NCBI GenBank assembly: GCA_003993805.1
Contig: RSEF01000005.1
Location: forward strand, 19,257,778 to 19,321,777
From: Himantopus leucocephalus
Lineage: Eukaryota; Chordata; Aves; Charadriiformes; Recurvirostridae
DNA length: 64,000 bases
Direction of reading: 5' to 3'
Below, one piece after another: positions 11,403 through 23,100 of the stretch. Positions within the stretch are counted from its first letter, which is position 1. Every line of letters begins with the position of its first letter. A program made the position numbers and the translations under genes. The notes under the pieces are model-generated. The model did no database searches, was not told the DNA's origin, and saw only the letters and a list, made by a program, of their open reading frames with translations.

Positions 11403-13447
11403 ATTTATTGCCATGCAGAGCTAGTCAATACAGGTATGACAGCCAGCCTGATTACCCTTGGGATTTTCTTCTGCACCTGGAATCCCTGAGCTGCAAGCAG
11501 CACTATCTTCTTTCTCCACCACCAGACCAGCACAATGACTGACACGAGCCAAGCTCTGGTGTGCGGACAGTACTACAGTACTCCTTAACCAATAAAGCTT
11601 AGAAGACCCAGACTTTCATAGTCTTCCAGACAATTGCCCTCTTCTGGACACCCTCTCCAGCGGAGCAGGGAGTCCACAGAGCAGTTTTCCGACAGTAACG
11701 CTACAGTTTTTATCAAAACCCACTTAAACTCATTACTGGTTGCTCCTGCCCGAGATGATGTTAGCACTGAGTGGAGCGCCTTCGGTGGGGTGCGGGAATT
11801 GCACGCTCCGTGCACATGTAACGTACAATATTTATTGGGCACGTCAATGATTTATCTACTGTATCACCCAGTAGGCTCTAAAGTTATAAACTAAAAGCTA
11901 CAAGGCAAAGGGTGAAAAAATAGGGTAGAAAAGGATGATTCACTTAGCCATGGTAATCAGTTTTTAGGAGAAACCAGACACGCCGACAGAAAAAATGCAT
12001 CAGAATGCATCTGTGCGATGCCCTGAGGATAAGGGCGCTCAGATACCACAGTAAAAACATCAGGACAGCAGCCTCCAGGTGTGTGGTTGCAAGGGGAAGG
12101 TGGGATACAGGGGGAGAACCCGGAGCATTACAAAGGTTAAAGCATCCAACATGCTATGCCGACGGGGTTAAAATCCTGAAATTCAAAGAACTCGGCCCAG
12201 AAAGCGTCATGGTAAAACTTTTCCCCCATCACAAGCAATGAGCTTCGGGTCCACCTTAATGTATCGTCTCGCTGACATTTCTGATGCTCCTTGTCAGAGG
12301 TCTATTTTGAACCAAACTAAATAAAACCAGCAAGTCTTAGGAAAACATTCCTCTCATTTCTGACTTTCCTCACCCCACACCACAGGAAAAGGCTGTTTAA
12401 TAAGGCTGAAGTCCTCGAGCAGCCGTAAGACCCGGCAGAAACAGGGGAAACCTCCAGCACGTCTTGGCACAAAGGCAGCTCAGCGTGGTTCTCGGCGGTA
12501 TGGAAGTGGGGCACGCTGGTTCACTTCGGTCTCCGTTCCTGTTGCCTGTGTAGGGAGCATGGGCAGGGAGGAGGAGAGGAGCAAGGATTTTTTTAGATAT
12601 TCACTGTTGTCAGCTCCTTCAGGCTACGGGCACGGGACTGGAGGCACTTCTCGCTTTCACTGGAGGAGGGGGTCTCTTGTCCTTCGGCAACGAGATACCA
12701 TAGTTGGCCAGAGAGCGAAGAGGCATTGGGAAGGAAAACATTGGATGGTTAACCACGTGGGTTGCTTCCCCTGCTTTTCCAGACCAGGCCAGGACACGGT
12801 GCTACGGAAAGACGTGACCAATGAAAGGTCTGAGCTACTGGAAGGCAGAGTTGCTCCAATCCTAAGATTTGAGCATAAAACAGAATACTGTAACTTTAGG
12901 GATTGCGGTCTGTGCCCTAAAAGGTTTCAACAGCTTGTAAATGAAATCTGCTTAGGCTCAGCCGGTGCCTCTACAGAAAGGATTAATAAGCCTTCCACTT
13001 ATTAATGCAAAAATGTCACAAGAAAAGATACCCGTCACCAGGAAAGCTGTGGGTCACAACTGCTTGTGCCCTGAAGAGCGGCCACAGATGCCCTCAGGCA
13101 TGAGGAAGACGCCGGTGAAAACACTCTGCCATTGTTTTTGCCCTCGAACCCCAACACCTTGCACAACCTAAGGATGGGGATTATTTTATAATAAAAGTGC
13201 CCCACGGCAAAGAAATGATGGCACTGTCCCACCGGGTCATAAACGCACTGCCCTAAGCAGGAGGTGTCTCGCTGAGCCTGCTGTCAAACGGCTCGCCCGT
13301 GACAGAAGAAAACTGTGAAGTCTGACAGTCATTGAGTCGGTAAATCAGCGTGACAAAATAGAGCAAAGCAACGCTAATTTCGGGCAGAATACCGAATTCT
13401 CCGCTTTAAGCCCACCACTAAGAAGGAAGGTGAAATTCTGGGGGGGA

Positions 13448-13547
13448 NNNNNNNNNNNNNNNNNNNNNNNNNNNNNNNNNNNNNNNNNNNNNNNNNNNNN
13501 NNNNNNNNNNNNNNNNNNNNNNNNNNNNNNNNNNNNNNNNNNNNNNN
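13448..13547. other. Assembly gap (100 N)
   Basis: The gap is a run of 100 N, a common placeholder length, so the true size is unknown. It starts at a G run and ends in a G-rich minisatellite about 400 bp upstream of the FADS2 start codon. Promoter sequence may be missing. Confidence 0.95.
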
Positions 13548-13548
13548 T

Positions 13549-13652
13549 GTTGGAGGGGGGAGGAGGATGCCTGGAGGGGTGGGATGCTGGGGTGGGAGGA
13601 GGATGCTGGGGTGGGAGGAGGGTGCTGGGGGGGGTGCGGGGGGGTGGAAGGG
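13549..13652 (+). repeat. G-rich minisatellite upstream of FADS2
   Basis: Units of about 20 bp on the plan GGTGGGAGGAGGATGCTGGG are repeated imperfectly with long G runs. The plus strand has many G3+ tracts and could form G-quadruplexes. The array abuts the 100-N gap, so its real length is unknown. Confidence 0.85.
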
Positions 13653-13953
13653 GCCGAGCTTCCCACAAACCAGGGCTATGTGCGAGGAGAAAGTGCATCA
13701 GTACGGGGAAAACCAGCCTAGGGGGCACTTCCGAGCAAGGGAGGGAGCGGAGGGATTGCGAGGGCCCGGCAGCCGCAGACAAAGAGAAGGGAGGACACGA
13801 GCGAAGGGAAAAGGGAGAGAACAGGGGGATCAGCTGAGTTAAATCCCGCAAGAAAAGCTCTTCCCCTCCGGCACATCCCTAAGAAGCGCAGGGACAGGTT
13901 CCCCCCCGCCATCACCCCTCCGCCTGTGGGCAAAAAGACGAAGCAGTGGCCCC
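13560..13953 (+). promoter_or_regulatory. Probable FADS2 promoter and 5' UTR with SRE-like site
   Basis: The region is GC-rich, without a TATA box, and runs into FADS2 exon 1. At 13911-13920 it reads ATCACCCCTC, one mismatch from the classical sterol regulatory element ATCACCCCAC, 33 bp upstream of the ATG. FADS genes are known SREBP-1 targets, but whether this particular site works is inference, and it could lie in the transcribed leader. Confidence 0.45.
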
Positions 13954-14151
13954 ATGGGGAAAGGGGGCGAGCAAGGAGGGGAGCCGGAGGAGCAAATCCG
14001 CTTCTACACCTGGGAGGAGATCCAGAAGCACAACCTGAGGACGGACAAGTGGCTGGTGATCGAGCGCAAGGTGTACAATGTCACCAAGTGGGCAAACAGA
14101 CACCCGGGGGGTCAACGAGTGATCAGCCACTACGCCGGCGAAGATGCCACG
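13954..14151 (+). CDS. FADS2: FADS2 coding exon 1
   Basis: The exon is 198 nt (66 codons) and ends in phase 0 before GTAAGG. It encodes the N-terminus and the cytochrome b5 core, with [26 protein letters not shown] and HPGG at 50-53. [14 protein letters not shown] matches the expected short acidic FADS2 start. Confidence 0.97.
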
Positions 14152-17100
14152 GTAAGGACCCACGCACGGACACCCACGCGGCTGTCACCCAGCTCTCACC
14201 GGCGACCTCAGACAGGTCCCCTGCCTTCCCGGTGCTGGCTGAGAAGTGAGCCACTCTTGTGCAGCTCTCTCCCCCGCATATCTGCTCTCTTTCCCCTGCT
14301 TTTAGGAGCAGAAAAAAAGGTTGGTCCAAAGTACGAGACCCCACCTGGAGTACTGCGTCCAGCTCTGGAGCCCCCAACATAGGAAAGACGTGGACCTGTT
14401 GGAGCGGGTCCAGAGGAGGGCACAAAGATGATCAGAGGGCTGGAGCATCTCTCCTATGAGGACAGGCTGAGAGAGTTGGGGGTGTTCAGCCTGGAGAAAA
14501 GAAGGGTCCACGGAGACCTTAGAACCCCTTCCAGTCCCTAAAGGGGTTCCAGGAGAGCTGGGGAAGGAGCATGTAGTGATAGGACGAGGGGGGATGGCTT
14601 CAAACTGGGAGAGGGGAGATTTAGATTAGATATTAGGAAGAAATTTTTCCCTGTGCGGGTGGTGAGCCCCTGGCGCAGGTTGCCCCGAGAAGCTGTGGCT
14701 GCCCCATCCCTGGAGGTGTTCAAGGCCAGGTTGGACGGGGCTTGGAGCAACCTGGGCTGGTGGGAGGTGTCCCTGCCCAGGGCAGGGGGGGTGGAACTAG
14801 ATGATCTTCAAGGTCCCTTCCAACCTAAACCATTCTATGATTCTATGAAATGGATGCAACTCCTTGGCAATCAGCTCCGTTGAGCCATGGCAATTCGCAG
14901 CCTCTGGAAGACTGGTCAGTAGAGATTGCCAGGCTCCACTTAAATCCTGCTGGTTTGTCTTTGTCTCTTGTTTGGGGGGGGGCAGGAGCTCTGAATTCAT
15001 GGGCAAAGTGTCTGAAGTCTTCCACTCTCCAGCGCGTGGCTTGTGACACGCAGAGTCACAGCGGCCAAGCACAAGAAAGGGTTAACAAGGGGCCAGTCTG
15101 TGCTTCAAAGTACCTTCTGTGAGGAGGGTGAGCTTGAGGCTTTAAAACAAGGAGCTTTTTAGGTTTTTTTCCCTGGGAGAGAATTCTCTACGGAATTTAG
15201 TTACAGGTTTCTACAGAAAAGGAGAAAAGGGAAAAAAAAAAAAAAGAAAAAATTTGCTGCTGCTACAGCTGCTCCTGCGCTTCATAGCTGGGTTCTGCTA
15301 CCCCTCACGTTTCAGCAACTTAAAAACAAAATAAAAAACAACCCAAAAAAACCCCCCAAATCCAAAAATACCAACCAACCAAAAAAAAACCTTGAAAAAG
15401 GAACAAATCGCCTCAGAGATTGTTGTCTGCGGTTTCCCCCAAAGCCGCCTTCTTCAGAAGTGCATCCAGAGAGCGTGTTCTCCCCCCCCAGGGCATTAGC
15501 CCAGAGTTTATAACATTTAAGCTGCCTCAGAGCTTTTCCACATACATGGAATATGTGCCAGGTGAGTGGCAGGAGAGACCAAGCTGTAATATTAACTGTT
15601 CGTCTCCCACGGCTCTTAACATGTTAGCGAGGAGGGAGGGAGGCTCCACGTGCGGCAGAATTAATTGGCAAGAGCTGCTAACACTTTCCTTTCCGTCAGT
15701 CTCCGTTTGCCTGTGGCCCGTGGTTATTTTCCGTTCTTTTCCTTGAGGCACTGAGATGCGTTTTGGCGTTCCTGTCCCCTCCCAATAAATCCTCTGAATG
15801 AAGAACTTTCTCCCTCAAAACGATGGGCCAGGTTTTACTTTCAGCTGCTTAAAGCAGACTTGTTGAATCTGGAGGATTTTCACTCCTATCCCCAAGAATT
15901 TAACTCCAAGATCTCCGCTAGAAACCGAAAAGCATCTGCTATTGCGTTTGTCTCGAATCCTTACAAGGGAGACCGAAACACAGGTTTGCGATGCTACTAC
16001 TGCTGGTCCTCCATCCACCTCCCCGCTCACCTCCCCAGCGTACACTGGGAAGAAGGCACAGTCTTAAAAACGCTCTGAAATTGTTCATCACCACTCTGAG
16101 CACTAAATCGGAATTAGCAGCTGGTTTTCAGCTTCCCTGCGGTGAGTAACAGTTTGCTGCCAAAAACTCTCTCTCTCATTCAGGGCGAGAACGCCGCGGC
16201 CTCGACCCTGTCAAGGCTTAACTAACAAGTTTCATTCTGTGTTGCAAGATACTACAACTGGGAGAGTTTAGGAGGGGGAAAAGGCAGTGATAAAAATCCA
16301 GTTTAATGTGTTTACATTCCTAGTTTGTACATGGCTTCCGTCTCTCTCAGGTTCTCCTTAGCACCGCAGGTAGTTAGGACCTCCAGCCCAGCAAACATCC
16401 ACCAAAGAAACCTCAGCATCTTGTCCCTTCATCTTGGACCAATCCTCTAGAGGATCACGTGTATCCGTCTACCACAAGCTGCCCGCTGACACGCTCACTG
16501 AACTGCACATCTGTGCCGGGCCGCTCTAAAGATACCCTGCTTGGTGTTGTGTGAGCTAATTCCTCTCAGGATGCCCACAAGGCATCTAACTGAGAAGCTT
16601 CCACGACAGCCGTGATGTTCGGCGTGCTCAGCTCACGCCAGCCAGGTTAGGAGTGCCCAGGCTGTCTTACGCATCACCTTCCCCTACAGATACTAACAAC
16701 ACTGAGCATTCATTCATTGTAGGCCATACTTTAACATGCTGAGACAGCACCCTCATCTGGGACAACCTGTTCTGGTGTCACATCGTGCACAGTTGCCTTC
16801 AGAAAATGCACTTCTCACTCGCTCCGTTTCGGAGATGTTCAAGGATGTGAGAGAACATCCTTGTACTGACTGCACTAAGCACTTCAAATGCTCAGGTACA
16901 GTCCATACCTCGATAATACGAAGCTTTTTTCAACCAAAACCAGCTGGAATAATTCCCGCTTGCCCACTTCCCATAAGACACTTCAGCTTATTTGGCCAGT
17001 AGACCACAAAGTTGGGAGGTCAGGTGCAAACATCACACGGCACTTCCCAGAGACCGTCTTCTGCCTTTTGCTTTCTGTCTCCTCTAGTACAGAACTGAAG

Positions 17101-20100
17101 ACAATTCCAAAATTCAGGCAGATTGTCACGTTCGGGACCTATTAGTAAAGGAGATACATGAGATATAGCTAAGAAAAAAGCAATACTTCCATCACTGTAG
17201 CTTTCTGTCTGATGATGGTAAGAGTATTCAGGAGATGTTATTCTCTCTCCTGCTTGGGGGCTATACTGAAAAAGCCCGTTCGCTACGTACGCCAATGACA
17301 TACAGGTGTAATACTTCTCAGCAAAGGTAAAACTTCCCCGCTGCCGGTATTTCCTTCACGGCATAGGCTTGCTATAGCACTCAAGCGGCAGATAGGTAGC
17401 GTAGTTTTGAGTAACAACTCTGTTTTGACGTGCGTGATTGCATTTCTGACCAGTTCCAACCTTTACTTTTCATCCCACCCAGAAAGAAGCGAGGCTATGA
17501 GGTTCAGAGGCAGAGGAGAACTCTCCCGGGAAAAGTCCTGAGAGAGGATTTATAAGCACGTTTAGAAGACAGACAGGCTGCTGGCGGGGAAGCCCCAAGT
17601 AGACAAAAATACCTTCTAGGTGGTCAGGCAGAAGCTGCTGGTCTGAGTCACTCCCCAATTAACACACCGCAAAGCAGCGGGATCTCCAGCACGGTGATCA
17701 GGCGGTACCCGGTCAGACCTGCAAAGCCTTTTTNCTTTTTTTTTTTTTTTTTTCTCCCATTAGTTTAAATAACATTGAGTCAACATTCTTTAATGCTTCT
17801 TATGTGTTCACCCTCTCCCTCTTTCCCCTTTTTCCCCTTTTTCCTCCCCCAAATTGCAAAACCTTGTGGCAGGTAGAGTCAACGATTCGCTTCCCGGCTC
17901 GTTCTGCTCTTCCCTCCTCTTTCACACCATCTAAAAATTGTACCAGGGAGGGAAACCAGCGACCAGACCTAACATTTCGGTGATGCATTCCTGCGTCCAA
18001 GAGTGGAAAAATGCTACAATAACTGGAGCAATGGTAAAAAAGGCGGAAGGCTACCAGTTCTGCTACACCCCCCCACCGTAACCTTGGGCAAGTCGGTCCT
18101 TTATACCTCCTTCCCTGTCTGTAGAAGGAAGAGGACCGTATTTTTTAACCTCAGATGGGCTGAGGGGGTAACACCAGAGAGGGTGAAGCGTGCAGAAGTT
18201 ACAGTAAAGCGAATCAAATTCCTCAAAGTAGAGAAGGAATCTGATGATTCAGGACAAGTATTTCTTTGCATGGGGAACTCCAAACCGTCTGCAGCCCGCG
18301 GCAGCTTTGCCCTAGAGTTTTACCTTCGTTTCGGCACCCATAAAGTAAGAGCGGCGGCTACGCCGACACAGTCAAAAAGCACTGGTCTCATCTCCTGCTG
18401 GGAGAAGATTTGCCAGTGATGCCGTCTTCGCGAGTGGACCCGGACAAATTGATCCAAACTTGCCCCTGTGGTAACAAGGGATCGCTTTGTCCCCGAAACG
18501 GGTTACAAAAGGGGATAGTTTGGGCACCTCGGTACTGGCATGAGAGCTGAGCTGAGCGGAACCGGGAAATCGTGGTGCTTTACAAAAGAAGTGCACTTCA
18601 GTTTCATTTCTGGCGTTTCGGTTTGCCTGGCCGGTGGAACTGACCCTTTTTCTCCTCCCCCCCCCCACTTCTTCCCCCATAGCCTGTGCCATTTTATATC
18701 TTTTATAATCTTTAAATCATTCCCCAGAGTTTTATTTCTCTCCTGCAGCTGTAGGATATGTGTTTCCCTCCCCCTCCCACCAATGCTGCATCTCTCACTT
18801 CTCATATATCATTTCTGTAACTTCAAGTTAAAGGGCTTAAAGCAGCTTCCACTCTCCCTCCTTCTGCTCCTCCCACAGCAAAAAATTCTATGGTCAGGGG
18901 ATTATTTTGAAGCTCAATCCAAAGTCTTGGAATCAGGTGAAAGTTTCTATTGATTTTGGTGAACTTTGGCACCAAGGTTGTTGGTTGAACACGGGAGCTA
19001 GACTTTTGATGGAGGTCAGCTCCCACAAGGGTCAGCTGGACACAGCGACCGCTTTCCAGCCTGCCCTGTCTGTTTAGAGCCAGAGGTGAGATTTTACTTG
19101 GTCCCCATCTATTGTTAGGCAATGGGACAAAGGTGGAAAGGCTGAAGCGTGGTACTCCTGACTTCTATTTTTGACCTTTTTTCCTCTACCAGTCTTAGCA
19201 CTTCATGGAGCTACGTCGTTAGAAATTCACCTAGGAAAGCTGTAGAGTTAATTCCAGTTCTGTGCAGGAAGAAAAGGGCAAGGACAGAGCAAGGGTTTCT
19301 CATCTTGGTCACCTTTCTCTCCCTGCCACCGTCTTTGGGGTTAAAATTCAAGCCATGCCACGTGAAAGGAAGGGTGTGCAAGGTCTCACTCCTGGCAGCA
19401 GAGGCATTAAATATGTGCTCCCATCAGGCGTCTGTAGGACATAGGTAGACAAAAACATGTGGAAAAGAGTACAGAAAAAGAAGAGCCAGGCAAACTCATG
19501 AATGCCAGGATCAAAAAAGACTCTACAAACAAGGCATTGTCCTGCCATATCAGAACAAGTCTTGAAAATACGTAAGAAAGCTGTCCCCAGCTGGCCAAAA
19601 CATCCAGTAATATTTTTTTGTACCTGCAGTCGTGTCCAGGTTCAGTCACCACAGCCACCCCCTCTCTTGAATTGCCTCCAGGCAGCAGACTTTCAAAGGA
19701 TATTTATATCCTAGTGGGGATTTGCACAAATTCCTCTCTGCCTACCTTCTAAGCGAATTAGCAGGATTTAGGCATTTAGTTGCTTAGAAAAAAATTTCTT
19801 GAGCTGCCTTTCACCATATGTCTAGATAGCATCCCACATCTCACCGTTCGCTTCCTACTAGATGAGCAAATTCATCAGCCTCCGGTAGGAGTATTGCACT
19901 GAGCAGCGATCACAGAGGTGGAAGTCAGTCTGGCACCCTTCTTTCACAGTAACATGGGGGGACAACTGCAGAGAAGGGCAGTGCTGGAGATGGACAGGAA
20001 TGACACAATGAGTAGAAAGCAACAACTTACTCCTGACTCTCATATTTCCACTCCAGGACGCGTTCCAGGCCTTCCATATCAATCCCACCTTGGTGCAAAA

Positions 20101-23100
20101 GTTTCTCAAGCCATTACTTATTGGAGAGCTTGCGCCAGGGGAACCCAGCCAGGACCGAGATAAAAACGTGAGTATTTGTTTCTGAGCTGGGGTTTATGAC
20201 GGGTATGTTCCACCCTTTCTTTCCTCTCGGGATGTCCTCCAGGTCAGAGGCGGGCAGATTATAAAGGTCTCTTCACTACAGGCAGCTCCAGAGAGGGAGA
20301 ATACTCAGTATCTGACCACCTACGTACAGCCGTGTGCACATCCCAGTATAGAACAAGATGTGCGTAGGAGAGGGTGACACATTCAGACTGGCCGTACAAG
20401 CCTTTCCTTTCCCACAGAGCCACCAACAGCTCTAACTATGGTAACCATATCCCATTTCTAGCAGTCCATTCCGGGTGCCCAGGCTGCACCGGTCCCATCC
20501 TGAAGGGAAACGGGAACTGGGACCATGTGGACTGGGAAACGTGCACCAGCTCTTGCGACTGGTGTGCCTTCTGCTATTTCTTCTCTGGTGACCGAGCTCT
20601 CATACACATGTCACCACTTGCCTGTTATGGGGGAAGGAGAGGAGTAGGCAAAGAAGTCTGAAAAGACTTCCAAAGAAGTTGCTCACCACCTCAACAAGAC
20701 TTGAATCTCTCTCACTGTTTGCTCCGCAGCTCCCTTTGACAGATCAACTCCCAAGGAAATACCTCTTTGAGACCCACACTGGCTTATCCTGCTGAACCCC
20801 GGTATCAGCAAAGCTCTGGAGAGCAGCCACCTTTGTGGCACGAGCAGTAGGCACCTACGGGTGAGGTGAAGCAGAGGTCTCATCTGGGGGGCTGTTTTTA
20901 AGGCTCAGCAACCCAGCAAGTACCTTTTCCACCCACTCGGCATCCTCAGGGCAGCTCTGTATCCCTCCCAGACAGTCCGTTCATCCATTATTCAGGCACA
21001 GTGCACGGCGTGACTGGCTCTTGCCACGAAACTCAATCCTGTCCCCTTGTTTGTGACTGGCCATGATTATGATAGATCTGTATCACTCACAATAGAAGAG
21101 ACGATGCTAACCCGCATTAACCCGGGAATGCTCTTCATGAATGATTGCACGGTAGCTGACCCACATATTAAATAGATGACGGGTGTTCCGATATTGGGCG
21201 CTCATCGTCAGAGCTCTGGAATTATGCATAAGGAGTAGGACTGAACGCTCTCTTTCTCCAGCTGCCTCTTTAATACTTGTAAAGCTCATTCAGACGAGAG
21301 CGATCAGCTGATGGAACCCTCGAGGGAGCGCGGGAGCGCTGCTGGTTGACAGCAGCAGGCTTGAATTACTCTCCTCGCTCAAGGTGCAAAAGGTCAGGAT
21401 GTGGGCTCAGACCAGCCAGGACGTTTATTTATAGGAAAGTGCTATGAAAAGCTGAAGTGCGGTGTGAGCATGGTGGCAGGTCCTTCCTCACTTCTGGAGT
21501 AGCCACCCAATGCAAGAAACAGCCGGGGTCCTTAGGATGGGACTTGGTTTTCCTTCCTCAGCCACGTTCAGACTTACTTACAGGCTGCATACTGTGTCTT
21601 GCCTGTCTATTTTGCAGTCCCAGCTGGTGGAGGATTTCCGGACCCTGAGGAAGACAGCAGAGGACATGAACTTGTTCAGAGCAAATCCTTTGTTCTTCTC
21701 TCTTTACTTGGGCCATATTATTGCAATGGAAGTTTTGGCTTGGTTAATGGTTTCATACTTTGGTACTGGCTGGATCACAACTCTCATCCTCGCCTGCATC
21801 CTGACAACTTCCCAGGTGAGAGGTAGTAGGCACAGAGCATACTGGCTGCACAAATCACTCAGGGGAAGGCCAGCGTGCGCTGAACTTCTCATATGAGATC
21901 AATTACCAGTGCAAAACATTCACACCGGTGAAAAATATTCACGACATACCTGCCACTTTGGGCCACCCCTACCCACTGCTGTTTGCGGCTCACACATTTT
22001 TGTCACCTCTTTGGCCTTTCCTTCCACATGTTGGTGGACTTGGTAGCGTTAGGTTTGTCATTGGATTTGATGATCTTAAGGGTGTTTTCCAACCTGAATG
22101 ATCCTATGATTCTATGACCCCCTCCAGAATGAAAACAGAGATTTTCACCTTCTCACTTCAATTAATTCCCTCACACTCACAACTTGCCTTCAATCTCCAT
22201 TTCCTTTTGTGCTTAATTCTGATTTCAAACAGCTTCCTAACTACTTGATTTCCCTTCATCCCAGGCCCAGGCAGGGTGGCTGCAACACGATTTTGGACAC
22301 CTCTCTGTCTTTAAGAAGTCTTTCTGGAACCATATCGTCCACAAGTTTGTCATTGGACACCTGAAGGTAAAGGACGTTATGGACTCAGGGCAGTGTGGAA
22401 ACAACTAAAGTCGCTTTGACTATGTCAACGTAGGGAACTGCAGCTCTATGCCTTTCCACAGTCAGGAGATGCACAGAGAAGTTAGTGACCACTGCACATG
22501 GAGCTGTTGTGTGGAAGAGATAAAGAGCATTCCCATAGCTGTTAGAGAACACAGTAGTTCCACAAGCTTCAAGTGGAACTGCACCAATTTATAGCGGCTG
22601 AGGACAAAGCTTATTAAGTTACATAAAACCCTATTTTAACATCATATTTTTGCCATGCCCTCCACCCCCACACACTAGGTATAGTATAGATCCTGCTACA
22701 TCCCATCCATTCAAGATGCCTTCAGAACTTCTATCCTGGGCAAGGTCCAGTGCGGTCCACGCATTTCAGCATCCACTTGCAGTAGGAACTTCTAGGGGGT
22801 GGGACACAGCTTTGGCTGTTCTCCCAAACCCACTTTGTCTTGTCTGGTTCCTCACAGGCACAGGCAACAGAGGGAAACCAGTATAATAGTCAGTAAGTCA
22901 GCAAGGGGGTTTAGCGGTGGACTTGGTGGCATTAGGTTTGTTTAATGGTTGGACTCGATGATCTTATTGCTATTTCAAAAGGAAACAACAGTTTGGCCAT
23001 AATCAGAGTTGCAGTGTTTTAGTTTATACAAGTGAATGGGTAATCCTACCGTTGGAGTAGTTTCCCATGGATGAACTCCTTGTTCTTGTATCTGCCCAGG

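Larger units (their letters stand above)
2987..13953. other. FADS1-FADS2 head-to-head intergenic interval
   Basis: The interval of about 11 kb separates the two start codons. It contains the FADS1 promoter CpG island, degraded CR1 pieces (about 3640-3805, 8731-8860, 11234-11402), a single N after a T/G run at 7979, the 100-N gap at 13448-13547 and the FADS2 promoter. The rest (roughly 3900-8700, 8900-11200 and 11450-13400) is AT-rich, and I see no exon, RNA gene or clear repeat in it. Confidence 0.75.
14152..20056 (+). other. FADS2: FADS2 intron 1
   Basis: At 5905 bp this is the largest FADS2 intron. It contains a long CR1 copy (14325-14848), A-rich tracts near 15230-15400 and a T run with a single N at 17734. 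I see no other exon or RNA gene in the remainder. Confidence 0.85.

Noticed and set aside
13418..13851. Open frames across the 100-N gap on both strands
   Set aside because: The frames exist only because N codons are read through, and the flanking part is a G-rich minisatellite.
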